NCBI RefSeq assembly: GCF_009389715.1
Contig: NW_024068198.1
Location: 62,001-126,000, forward strand
Source of the DNA: Phoenix dactylifera
Taxonomy: Eukaryota > Streptophyta > Magnoliopsida > Arecales > Arecaceae
Reading direction: 5' to 3'
DNA: 64,000 bases
Part shown: piece by piece, positions 8,675 to 21,500 of the stretch
How the letters are laid out: each line of letters starts with the position of its first letter
How positions within the stretch are numbered: position 1 is the stretch's first letter
Notes under the pieces: generated by a model
Database searches by the model: none
The model's input: the letters and a program-made list of their open reading frames with translations, nothing else
What the model was told of the DNA's origin: nothing
Program-made: the position numbers and the translations under genes

Positions 8675-11600
8675 TCATGCAACAGCTGTTTGGTTGTTGT
8701 CGCCACTAACCCAATACTGTTTCACAGCAACCAATATTTTTTCAGGCACAAGAGGGCCATCCTCATGATCTGCCATCTTAGTATTCCATCTCATGCCACT
8801 AACCATCTGCTTCACCTTTGTCAGGACACCAACTTGGTCACGGAATATTACTGCACCTTCTGGCCTTAAGATACGGTCCATCTCTAAAAGGATGTCCTCC
8901 ATTTTGCACCTGCTTCAATTTCATAAGCATATTAGAATTTATGGTAAATAAGATAGTTAGTTCAGAAATTCTTCAAAATCTTCAATCCCATCTCATGAAA
9001 TGTTTTCTAAGTTCATGTCTTAATATCTATTGCTGCCATAGAACATATCATGTCAAATATGGTATAGGAGCCTTTAACATTGCAGTAGCTTACCTGTCCT
9101 GGTACAAACTGAAAACACCATTGGCATGAATAAGGTCATATGTCCTTGGATAAGTGGAGAAAGCTTCACACCTGAACCATGTCAAAAAAAAAGCATGTTA
9201 AACAATGATGGAAGATGGCACATAAAAATGATGTGGAATTATTTAAAAAAGACATACAAATGTAATCTCACCCATGATATTTAAACCACAAAAAACAAGT
9301 AGATTTTTATTTTTGAGGAAAAACAGTGGTACTACAACCCAATTTCTATTTAAAATGCACACCAAGAAACAAAAAGAGACCAAGAAGAAGTCGAGTGAGG
9401 AAAAGATCTTCAATACTACATATTATTCATATCTTATGGCTACGCATGATGAAACAACATTACATATCAACAAATTGTGAAACATGAAAGCTTCCAAAGA
9501 TACATTTCACAATTTCACATCATGCCCGGTAAAAGCAAATCTGATATCTTGACAAGAGAGACAATAAAGCTTCAAAAGTAAATTGTTCTGAAATTGCCAC
9601 AGACTTCATAGGTTTCCATGAGATATATGTGACAAGAAGTACGAAGAGAAGTCCCACTCTTGATGAATAGTTGACCAAATCAGAGTTTTCTTAGAATCCA
9701 AATTAGACAAGTGGTAAATTCAGATACCCTAGAACACAGAAATGTAATACAAACAGCGTAATGGTGGCAATCACAGCCAATGAATGACCAAACTCTCTTA
9801 TACAGCCAAGACCATGTCCTAGCCAGTGGAATGAAACATAGCAGACAGCATCAAACGAAGGCTTGTCCAGCATCCATATCATCACATTGCAATAATAAGA
9901 AATCTCCATAATTAAAAAAAACTAGGTAAAAACCTTAATGATCCAATTATATACAGGAGAAATCTCTTCTGAGATATAATCTAAAATCAGTGAAAGAAGC
10001 ATTATTAAGAAATGCTTTTGAACCTCCTGTCCGCTCAAATTACACTAATCTAAAAGTAACTCCAGTGATTCATTTTCCATTTTATATCAGGTGTAACCAT
10101 GTATCAGATTAAAACACCTGCCCAATCATGAGCAAGTAAAAAAAATATCCAGACTTATCGTGACAGCTATCCCAAAATAAATGCTAGCTAAGGGATCACT
10201 ATAATTCAAACATCCAGAAAACGAATAAGTAGATATGTAGAATACTTGACTCACTTAAGAATGTTATAGCAAAATGTTAAAGATGATAATTAGGCTATAC
10301 AAACAAGTTCACTGGTACAAACATTTTGCACCATTTCATGGATCAGATATTATTATGTGATAAACGTATAATGAAATAAAGACTTACTGGTAAAGGAGGA
10401 CCCAACAAACTTTGTCAACAGTAAGAGATTGAACTAAATCTCAAAATATAAAAAGAAAAAACCCATACCAGTCATGATATATGCCAATCAAGCCCCGTTC
10501 ATACACGACACCCAAAGTAGATTTCTCAGCTATAGTAGGCACTACGTTCATCACCCATAATTTTGGAGATTCAATTGCTGCAGCAAAACTGCCCAAACCT
10601 GCATTCATGTCCATTATATTGCGATATCGTCCTGTGTCAAGATACCTATTGATCTTTTTATAAGATTTAACATGTTTCTTCCACAATTTGTCGTCTTCCT
10701 GATATTTCTGGACTGAGAATCCAGGAACTGAACCACTAGTTATTCTAGGGGGAACAGCATTTAGCCTGTCTGGAAATGTCTTCAGTTCTCCTCCGGCAAC
10801 CTCTTCAGGACTGTTAACCTCAGGAAAAGGGGTTACGCATGCCTCCATCTTCTTGTACCTAGTGTCACCAAGACAGGGTAAAGGATAATCAGAAAATAAA
10901 TTAGAAATGAAAACTATAATAGATGAGAAAGACGTGCAGGCATTTGAATGTAATTGTGCCAAAATCACCATAAAAAGTTAGATACCATCATCAGGATATG
11001 TAAATTGGCGTTTGATTATTTTAGTACCAGAATAATATCACGAAACATTTGATTATATAGAGATTAGAATGCAATATTTGGTCTATCAAGTTCATATAGA
11101 TGCATATATAGATAAAAACTGATCAGAAGGTTCTGATAATCTGATGCTGCACTGCTGGTGCTACAAAGAAACTGTGTTCTTTGTTTTAATCCTGAAATTC
11201 AAACTCAATAAAGAGGGGGAGAGGAAGTGTCGACCAGTGTCACTGTGAACTAGTCTAAGGATAAGGGAAGTTGCACAGATAGATTACACTAGGAACTGGC
11301 AAATGTCATAAGGTGGTATCATAGATATTGGCCTTGGAGTTAGTGACCTTTCTGATTAAGTAGCAGATCGGACTACTATTGTCACAATTAATTCTATCCA
11401 CACACTTAGAGCAGCCAGTAGTCAAGCTGATGCCCTAGTTAAGAGCAGTGAATAGGACCAGCAAATTTCCGCCACCTTAGCTCTGTAAGGTTAAGTGTTT
11501 TAAATGCCAAAACTTAGTTCATATGCCACAGTACTTTACTAATATATTAATATATAAGCATATCTCCTTGTATGATACACTGATTGCTGCATGCATTAAG

Positions 11601-13764
11601 GGGATACCCATACGAACATTCATGTCAGATACTGTTTAAGATATTGAAATATGGATATCAATGACTGATTCGAGGGCATGGCTATATATAGTGAGCAGAC
11701 GTGCCTGCATACAAAAATACAAGTATGAGCATAAAATGAGCTTAACATAATACCACATATGTCCCAGTGTGGTTTTGAACAATAAAAAATGACATGTCAT
11801 GTTCATAACTGAGGCTCCATATAGGCATGCAAATAGTTTAGTGGCATACAACATATCTTGTTGTCAAGACAGACAAGCAACTTGACAACATGGACCTTGC
11901 AGGAGCTTCAGTAGGAGTGAGCACAGTGAGTGTATGTGCTTTCTCTTAGACTACTAAGCCTTTAATTGTATGTGAAAATATACGCATGCAAAAGATGAAA
12001 GAGAGGCATCCTGTCACAATAGACTAGATTGGGTAGAATGGGTGAATCAGATAGTTACAGTTGCTGACAAGACTTTAAGAGAGAAAGAGAGAGCGAGACT
12101 GACAAATTTATTTTGTCTGGACTTTGCACCCTGATTTTCCCATCAAATTTTAATATAGTGCCGAGACAGCTACATAGAAGAATATTTAACTTCTGATGCT
12201 CATTATATGTGTCCTAATAACTGTGAACATGTCATGAATCATGCCTTTATTTTCGGAAATTTTAGATAAGCAAATGTAAGTATAGAATAATACCAGACAT
12301 CATCTGCATTTGTTGATTCACAAATTTTAACACGGGGTTCATCTTGCCTCACAGGACAAGAATCAGTATTTATTCTCTTCCTCCAGACAGCAATTTCACC
12401 CTCCTCAGAGACCTTTTCCCAACAAAGAAGTTCAGCAATTTCTTCGATCTTTCTTTGTTCCTCCTCAAGATCCTCCTTTGTACGTTGCCATGCCCTATAA
12501 TTCATCTTCCAATTGATTGGAGGGCCTGAAAGCACCCAGTACCCACCAGGCCTAAGAACCCGATCCACCTCCATCATGTACATTCCATCTGCAAAGAAAG
12601 AATCAAAGGAATATCATGAGAAAGATTTGCCAGAGTCTAAGAACTGGCAATGAAAGCCAGGACTGCCAGGTCAATGAACAAAACAAAGAGCAGCTTCATT
12701 ATTGAACCTTACCATTTGATCCCCATGGAATCAAGCACCTTGAACAATGGGCCATATCAAAGGCTCTAGATGGATATGGGAGCCTTATAGTCCCAAGGAC
12801 ACCAATAACCGCAGGCACACCTCTTTCCAGAGCAAACTGAACCTGTGCTTCATGTGAGTCCCTTGGTGCAAATGACATGGCCAGCACATTCCTTTTGAAC
12901 AGGTAAGCTCCCCAGCTTGCAACCTGAAATAATTCCACAACAGCGGTAAGTTGCAAATAAAGTGATCAACATCTGAGGACAATCCAACATCTCCTAAAAA
13001 TGTACAACCATACCAGACATAAATTGATGCCTGTTAACTGAAAAAACGATGTTGGAGATGTTTGAGGAGCATGTGTGATGGTACAATATGTATTGTAGGA
13101 ATTAGAGAGAAATTTGGCATACCCCGCAGCCAGTATCCAGAGCAGTTCTGACTGTCCCATTAGCAATCGGGATAACAGAAGCAAGTTGGCCGATATATGC
13201 ATCTGCGCCTTGAGGAAACTGTGTTCCTCCACCAGGGAATCTGAACACATTGCCCTCATATTGAACCCAGTTCTGAATAGCCTTCTCAACTGTCAAACTC
13301 TTATAGGGGACATTTGCATAGGGGACATAGTCACGGCTTTTTGGCCATGGGAACGGCGCAACATATCCTTTGGGTGCTGGTATAAGGCAGTGCAACTTTT
13401 CTTCTTCCGGCGGACAATGTCTCTCTCGGTATTTCATGTTTGCTCTTGGAAAGGTCATAGCCCGTTTTTGATCTTGGCAGGGAGTGTAATCAATGTAGCG
13501 ATCATCACATGGCTCAAAATTCTCAGCTTTTGAACCAAGTTCTTCAAGATTGCTTGCTCGATCATGATGAGTATCGTAACTAAGATTGGGCAAGACGGTG
13601 CAATCTGTTTGCTTAGTGATCTCAACAGCTATGCTGTCCCCCTTTCCAAAACCACTCCTTTGCCATGCTCCGAGAACATAGAAGAAGCCACACATGCCAA
13701 TTACAATAAATATAGATATCGAGCTCCGGGTTCTATTATCTGCTGCATTCCCTTTCATAGCCAT
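8675..13764 (-). CDS. PMT2: PMT2-type Golgi methyltransferase (six exons, 616 aa)
   Basis: This is a probable SAM-dependent methyltransferase of the plant PMT/QUA2 family, type II Golgi membrane proteins thought to methylate pectin. Coding exons: 13764-13123, 12923-12713, 12588-12294, 10858-10469, 9171-9094 and 8909-8675. All introns are GT-AG and the phases fit, giving 616 aa; Arabidopsis PMT2 is, from memory, the same length. Residues 13-33 form a signal anchor ([19 protein letters not shown]). [22 protein letters not shown] and LIPAPKGY are family blocks. The SAM site is DTGCGVASWGAY (codons across intron 1), followed by [19 protein letters not shown] and a second half with [13 protein letters not shown] and NVVPT. 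The start ATG is at 13764; a second in-frame ATG two codons later is possible. The gene looks intact. A Copia element lies 528 bp past the stop in the same orientation. Confidence 0.95.
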
Positions 13765-16700
13765 GATGCACTTGATAACATATCAACAATTGCTTTAGTA
13801 TACTGCAGCTTCAATATTAAACAGGTTGGGAGAAAAAAACTTTATACTGATTTTTTTCCCTAGCAAAACTTACATTGTAAGTACCAAATAAAAAGAAATG
13901 ACACAAGTAACCAAAAGATTATTTCTTACAACTGTACATGCACCTCATTTGCAAAACACAAATTCAAAAAACAATATATAGTCGAAACAGATGTACTACA
14001 AAAACAACGAGAAACAAATGGAATCTGGCCTATTTACAGGTTAATTTCCAACCGATAAGTCACCAAATTATTTACTTCAATTATGTCTACTGATAAGCCA
14101 GGATATTGAAACCTGGAAATGATAAATTTGCTGCAAAGTCCCCCCTTTGTTTTATTGTTTACCTTCATAGTCAGTTTTACAGTGGCAGGGCCATGCAAGG
14201 TCATACCTAACGAATTAAACTTCCAATTTATTATTAGTGTAAAACAGAAGATCAAACCACTTTCCCTTACAGTTCCCACCAAAAGCAAGCTTACATTAAC
14301 CTGCGAACCACAACCTCCATGGCGAAAGCCCCAGATCCACCGTAAAAAACAGTGTCTTTAAGAGGCTCTTACCAATTTCCAGGTCAAATCCAAGTACTTC
14401 ACAAGGGTGCACGCGACAAATCCAGTCGTCCACATCAGAATAGCAGAAAAAACATATAGTTAGGCGAAAAATAAATAAATATCTGATTTCCCCAAGGTCC
14501 TAACGTCTAACAAATTGATACATAACCGATCGGTTCAAACCAAATAGAGGGAGAAAACTGCTAGAAGCAACTATTCCAAGAAAATAACCCGATTTAGCTG
14601 AAAAAATATGAGAAAAATTGAGGAAGAAAAGAGAGAACACAGAGATTTAAACAAAGTTGGAGTATTGGAACCTTAAAAATTGTGGAAGTAAATGTGGAAA
14701 AGATTAGCAGAGCGGATCTCAGATCCCGCGAGCTCCGTCGAGACCTCTTCTTCTACTCCAACAGTAGCAACAAGCCCTGGATCTAAGCGAGGGAGAAAGG
14801 GACTGTGGCGATTGGGAAAGGAGTCGGGCCCTTTTATCGGATTCTCAATTGCCGAATTCTTCTCTTTCTTTAAGCAACGCGTCTCGCTACGGCGATCTAT
14901 GTACGGCCAAATCGGGAACAGCGAATAAAATCTCATTTAACAAAGCGATGAATCAAAGGTAAAGTTCTCCATCAACCGTCCGATGAGGTACGGAGGGCTC
15001 GTGATTGCAAGGTGTTCTGATCTCGTTCAATTGGTGGTCAAATTGTGGACTCCGGTGGAGAAAAAGGGGTTGATCGTGAAGAGGATGTGGAACAGGAAAG
15101 ACGGTGCTTTGCCACAAATTAGGTGGCACGCGCACGTCGTGTAGGTTGCCGGGTTATGGATTTGGAAGCGTGTCGTTGGTTTATTGGATCAAGATATAAT
15201 AATCAGTTATCCGCTTCCTCGGTTGATTAGGGGACCATGGCCAAGGGTATAATTTTGGGGCTGGATGATGCGATGATGCTGGGAGATGGGGCGGGTGCGG
15301 TTTGGCGGCAACGGAAAGAGGAAAAATCTCAACCGTCATCCGAAAATCGATAATTCGATGTGGCTCCAAATGGGCCGGAATCGGAGCATACTTGATCCCA
15401 ATGCCACCCGATTTTACAGTTAAATCGTGATTTTGGACCTGACTTAACTGACTGAGTTAGGTCGAGTTGGATTCATGAAAATGATTCTGACCCAACAGAC
15501 CATTCGGGTGGCCCAATGGCATCAAATCCAACTTACGGTTCGAATCGAGCATCTAGCTATTATTTTTCATAGATAAAATATAATAATTATTAATTATAAA
15601 ATTATTTAAAAGTTAAACAAAGCTGAAAGTAGCTAATTTAAATTGAATTTTAATTCAATTTTTTTAGAAAAATTATCCAAATAATGATCGTTCTTAAGTC
15701 TATAAACTACCTTTTAAACTATATTTATTTATGTACTTAAAGGTATTATAAATAAGAATTCTCCAAAACAAACAATGAGACATGAATGTTTTTTAATTAT
15801 AAAATGAGTGAAAATAGATAAGAGGAGATGTGATAGTTGAGATGGAAAAGAAGAATTAGTCTCAATGAGAGTTCATTCGATGAATTAAAAATATATTTTA
15901 AATGAAGGAGAAAAGGATTTATATAATCCTCATTTTTGGCTTGGGTTGGATCATGCTCGCTTTAGGTCCAGTGCATCTTTGTTAATCCAAATTAGACTTG
16001 AACGATATATAGGTTGGGTCGAGATGGGTTGAAAAATATAAAATCCATACCTAATGTATAATTTAGGTAATGTTAAAATTGTCAACTCGATCCAACCTAT
16101 AGATCTTCAAATACAAATCGGGTTGGATGTAATTGGTTTAGGATGAGGTTGGTTCATAGGCAGACTCAACCCATTTACAGCTTTGGTTATATGTTAGGTG
16201 ATTTTTGTTCAAATGATTTATTATAAAGTTTTGCTCAATAAAAAATACTTTTTCACTTGGCTAGTATTGTAAAATACCACAATTAAGTGATCCAAATATA
16301 TGCAATTTTTTTTTCTTTTTCAACTTTTGTTTTAAAGTACAAACTATGAAAATAAAATTTGCTTTGGACATAAGACCCGATCAGTGTTGCCCTTGCTTCT
16401 TCTTTTTTCTTTTTTTGTGAAAAACTTAAGAAGAAGAGTGAATGAGGCTAACTTTTGTTTTTCATTATTCTTAAAAATTTTGAGAGTTGGAAGCAAAAAC
16501 TTTGACTTTCAAACATGAAAGAAAGTAAAAACAATGAATAGCATAAATTTTGTGCAAATGCAATTTCAACATCAATCTCCATGTCATATTTCACTAACTC
16601 ATGAAAAAATAAAATACAAAAGCAACAACAATGTCAAATGTGCCCATAATGTTTGATTTTATGAAGTGAATAACACTGCATATTTTTAAGAATTGTGTAG

Positions 16701-18565
16701 TGTATCAAGATTTGAGTATATTGTAGGCCTTGGTTTCATCTAATTTGATGTATGAAGCCACAATATAGCAATAATTTTTGTATATCTTGTCAGTTAAGTA
16801 TTAGGTTTGTTTGTATTTCCAAATTATTACTAGTAGTATTGTTTCGATTTTGCTAAAGATGAGCAAGAAATCTATGTCACACTAACAATTATCTTTTTAT
16901 CCTTGATTAAGAAAACCTGAAGACTTATATTGGGCAACAAATTCAATTCATTAGGAGATGTGCATAGCTTCTAGAAATTTAGGACTCAGTATGTACAAGG
17001 CTGATTGGTTCTTTCATTGCATTAGGATGCCGTTTGATATATATCAAGATGTATGCCACTAGTGGTGCGTGCAAATCCTATGATCTAGCTTCTGTCTATC
17101 TTAAGGTCTGTAATGTAAATCTAAGACACTTTAGGCCACAACTATAGCAAGTGAAGCACTTTATGCTTGCTATTATACACAAAACTTAGGTATTAAAAGC
17201 ATGGAAGTAAGAACAACTAAACCAATATACTTGGAGATGCATCATTGAAAAATCAAAGCCAATAGCCATTTTATACTTTCTATTATATACAAAAATTAGG
17301 TATTAAAAATAATGAAGGAAGAGCAACTCAACCAAATCTAGATACTTAGAGATGCGCCATCGAAAAATCAAATCGAAGAACCTCCTCCAAGCAAAAAAAT
17401 GTGATAATTGTAGCATCGTCTAATTCTCGAGGCATTATGGATGTTAGTTTAAAAATATATATTAATATACATGTAACAACCATCCAGGTTTGTTTTACTT
17501 AATTGTTAGCTTTCCATTAACATAAAAATCCAAGAACAAAAGCTAAAAAGATCAAGAATACTAGCAGACTCAATTAGTGAAATTATTGGAGGGTTGAGAA
17601 CTAGTAACCTCTATTTGAATTTGATATTCACTGTACATCATGATTTCAATGAGTTTTAACTGACCTTGCCCTTTTTTTTAAATATTGATTTTAAAATAAT
17701 AATCTGGTATATTATCATACTACACACAATTTGCTTTAAATATAAATGCTACATCTTTTTTTTTTAAACTTCAGTGAGAGATAAGAGGAATGAATTTTCT
17801 CCACCTTGGATTTAGTGGGGCATTCATCATATCATATGACTCATAAAAATTTCAATCACACAGGAAGACCACAACTACACTTTTATTTATCAGAGTAGAT
17901 GAACTTATAAATATTTTTTTAGTTTAATAAATCTATATATTATTAATAATATAAATAGAGAAATACAAACAATTCAGCCTTCATGCTCCGCGGCTGCCGC
18001 TCGTCTCTACTCTCTACACAAAACATGCAAAATAAGGGCTTAATTATATATTATTTTTTTTAGTCCATTATTTATTCCTAAATATACAATGTATGCAAAA
18101 CTTTGCTGCAATTACTATAGGGATTGGGGGAGTGCGCCAAATAAAATTAAAAAAAGAAGTATATCCTTTTCTCGTTTATGTAGACGAGAAAACCTTTTTT
18201 TTGTTTGTTTCCAACCGCTGCCTCCAGGAGGCTAAATGCGAAAAAAAAAAAAAAATCCCCCCACTCTCCCTTGGGTCTCGCCCTCCTTAATTGATTTATA
18301 CGAAAAAGCCCTTAACAATATATATTTCCCTCCACGAGTATGAGTGAAAAAATTAACAAACCTCCCTCGATAGTTTAATTATACGAAGAAGCCCTCAACA
18401 TATCTTATTCCCCACCAGCCTCTCCGAGGCCACACGCACGCTCTACTCTCCCGCGCCGAGAGCTTCCCCTCCAATCACTCACCGGATCCTCTCGAAACCC
18501 TAACCCTTATCTCCGATTCTTCCTTTTCTCTCCGCTCCTGTAACCGAGCTGGATTTCCTCAAGAA
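13765..18565. other. Divergent intergenic region between PMT2 and DEG8
   Basis: This holds the upstream regions of both genes. The GC-richer part at about 14700-15180 is the probable PMT2 5' UTR and promoter area, and a YAG acceptor at 13803-13804 suggests a leader intron. Positions 15370-16190 hold degraded repeat sequence with motifs such as GGGTTGGATC and CCACCCGA, like the low-complexity transposon remains elsewhere in the window. Positions 16200-18000 are AT-rich with no gene that I can support. Confidence 0.5.
18495..18507 (+). promoter_or_regulatory. Telo-box like motif in the DEG8 5' leader
   Basis: AAACCCTAACCCT lies about 60 bases before the start codon in a pyrimidine-rich leader. 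AAACCCTAA is a known plant promoter and leader element. Its function here is inferred only. Confidence 0.4.
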
Positions 18566-21500
18566 ATGCACGTCTTGGCTTGTAATCCTTCGCCGCAACC
18601 TCAGGGCCGCCGAGCTCCGAGCCATTTCGGCCGCCGAAAGATCTTCTCGGATAGCATCTCGTCAATCTGCTCTCAGAGAAGCACTTCCTTTGATTCTAGC
18701 GTCGATGAAACTTCTTGCGACTCCCAATCACTTCCAAGGTCATCTCTTTTCAAAGTTTTAGAGATTAGATTTGAATTTGCTTTTAATCAATTTTTCCTAA
18801 GGCAATAAAAGCGGGTGGCTTTTGCTTCCCTTTCAGTCAAAAAAAAAGAGCTTTTAATCTTTTGGCTTGAGTTCTGTTCCGGATTAACTTAAAGGCGATT
18901 CGAATTTTTTATCAGTTGTTATTCCCTCCTGTTAGTGCTCACCATTTGGTGCAAATGTCATCTTTCTCTTAGATTAGACAAGAAGTAGATGATACATTAG
19001 TAAATATAAGGTATAAATTGTTTCAAAAATTGAGTTCATCTTAGAAAATAAGGTGCTAAATTGATTATTTTACCATGATGCACCTCTCATTTCAGTTGGT
19101 TGATTTGTTCACAAATGCGCCTGTTCTCAGATACTGGATACTCACATGAGTCTTGTTGGTTGATAAATTAAGGCTCTGGATTGCTCATATAGATTTTCAG
19201 TCTCTTCTATTGTTCATGGGTTCAACTTTCACTCACCAACAGTATTTAAGATAAATAAAATCCACAACCAACAAGGTTTATCTTGTTTGACTTGGGTCAG
19301 CTAAGAGCAAATAAGCCAGTGGGTTATTAGAAATCTATCACAATCTTATCATGTCAAAATGCAGTACCGTGCAATAACATCATAAATATACAACATAATT
19401 ACAATTTAAACAACCTTCTCATTATGCCATCTAATATTGATATATGGTTACTCATGTAAGTAAGTACATGAGCAAGCAGTTAAAATTTCACAAATGCAAG
19501 CATGTTTATGCACATATCAAAGTCTGTTTAATTGTTTGTGCCTGGTTGGGATTTCCATAGGTAAGAGTATTCTATTTTTTATCCATTCTATGTCCTCACT
19601 GATATATTTTGTTATATAAAATTTTTTGTATGTGCTAGGCCAGTTGGTAACCAGACTATTAACTTAGGAAAAATGCTGAGCCAGATCATTCCTTGGACAA
19701 CAAGGCGTATGCTGTTTGCTAGTCCAGCCATATGTCTCTGCTTCCATTCTTCAAGGTACTTCACAGGTTCGGACTGTTTGGCACTTTTTTTCTTTAACCA
19801 ATGAAATTTTTGTAGGCTAGAAACTGATTTTACTGGTTCAATGTCTTAAAAAACTACACCCCACCCCCCCCACCAAAAAAAAAAAAAAAAAGGAGAAAAG
19901 AAGTTGCATGTATGCACATGCATGTGCACTTGTGTTTTATTAAGTTCCAGTGCAGTCTCAATTAAAGTGGGAATCTCTTCATTCATCTTCCTATTTGTCA
20001 CATTAACTCCTTTTTGTAACGAGAGTGTCAAATATATCTTCTTTCAAGTTATTATCCAGCATTTGCCTTTCCTGTTTTTTGATGACTTTTCCACCTTTCT
20101 GGAGTGGTTGGGTAATTGGTGCTGTGGGGTTGTAAGGGATAATATACTTATGAGTTGCATTTCTTTAACTTCAGCAACTTCATTATTAAAAATCTTCCTT
20201 TCTAAAGTACATCATTACTTAAGTTATTATATTTTGATGGATCATACTTTTGTTTATTAAGTATGGTACTCTAGATTATTTAGGTTATGGTAAACTTAAT
20301 GCTCAAATTCTTCTTTTTTGTATTGTTGTCTCAATATTTGATTTTACCTTTGCACGCGAATCCACCTAATGTTAAAAACCTGACCATGTAGTTTCATGGA
20401 ACATGCACGAGTTTGAAGCCATGTGCATTGCACACTGAAGTTCAACGCATTCAGTGCTTGCAACACTGTTTTTGATCATTTTCAAAAATTTTGCATTTAC
20501 AGCTGTTGCTTTGGGTGACCCATCTGTCACAGTCCAAGATGTAACTCCTCGCATTTTGCCCTCAGGGCCACTCTTTCCTTCTGAGGTTTGTATCATTCGT
20601 ATCTCCCTAGGTTGTTTTGTGTTCGATGAGCAGTTCGCTATGTTCTTGCTTTGTATCTATTTAGCAAAAATATTGCTCAATGTCCACTTGGCAGGAAAGG
20701 ATTGTAGAACTTTTTGAGAGAAACACTTACTCTGTTGTCAACATCTTTGATGTAACATTACGCCCTCAGCTTAACGTAACTGGTGTTGTCGAGGTATGCG
20801 ATACGATTTTCTCATATTACTTGTTGAATATTTAATGAACTATCAAAAAATGCATCACCAGAATAAATATAAAGTTACTATAAATTGATAGATGCTTAGG
20901 GCTTCATTAACAGTGTTGACCCTTGAAAACATGTTTCATCATCAAGTGGAGACATAATTTTCCATATTCTTATGTTCAGTGCCTTCTATGATGGAAATTA
21001 TTCTCTGAACATATAATACACAGGTTCCTGAAGGAAATGGTTCTGGTGTAGTTTGGGATAATGATGGACACATTGTGACAAATTACCATGGTAAGAGCTG
21101 ACAGGTTAAGTGTGTGTTTGGCCATATGAAATATATCTAACTTGACACCATATATCTCTATCTGAGCGATTCCATATTTCTTTTTTAAGCTGCTACTTGC
21201 ATTTGATGTGTGTGGATGAGTGGGTTATTTTCGAATTGACATCTTATATTATGTCAAATGGTTAATTTTACTATAACTTTTTTCCAAAAAAATTGGATGT
21301 CTTTTTATTTGATCTGTTAGTTTAATTCTGCTTGTTATCATTTTTCTTTCTAGTGGTTGGAAATGCTCTTTCGAAGAATCCAAGCCCTGGTCAAGTTGTT
21401 GCACGTGTGAACATCCTGGCTTCTGATGGGTGATTATCATCTCAAGTTATTGTATGCATGTAATATTAAAATTTGACATCTGTTTTCTCATGGTTTATGA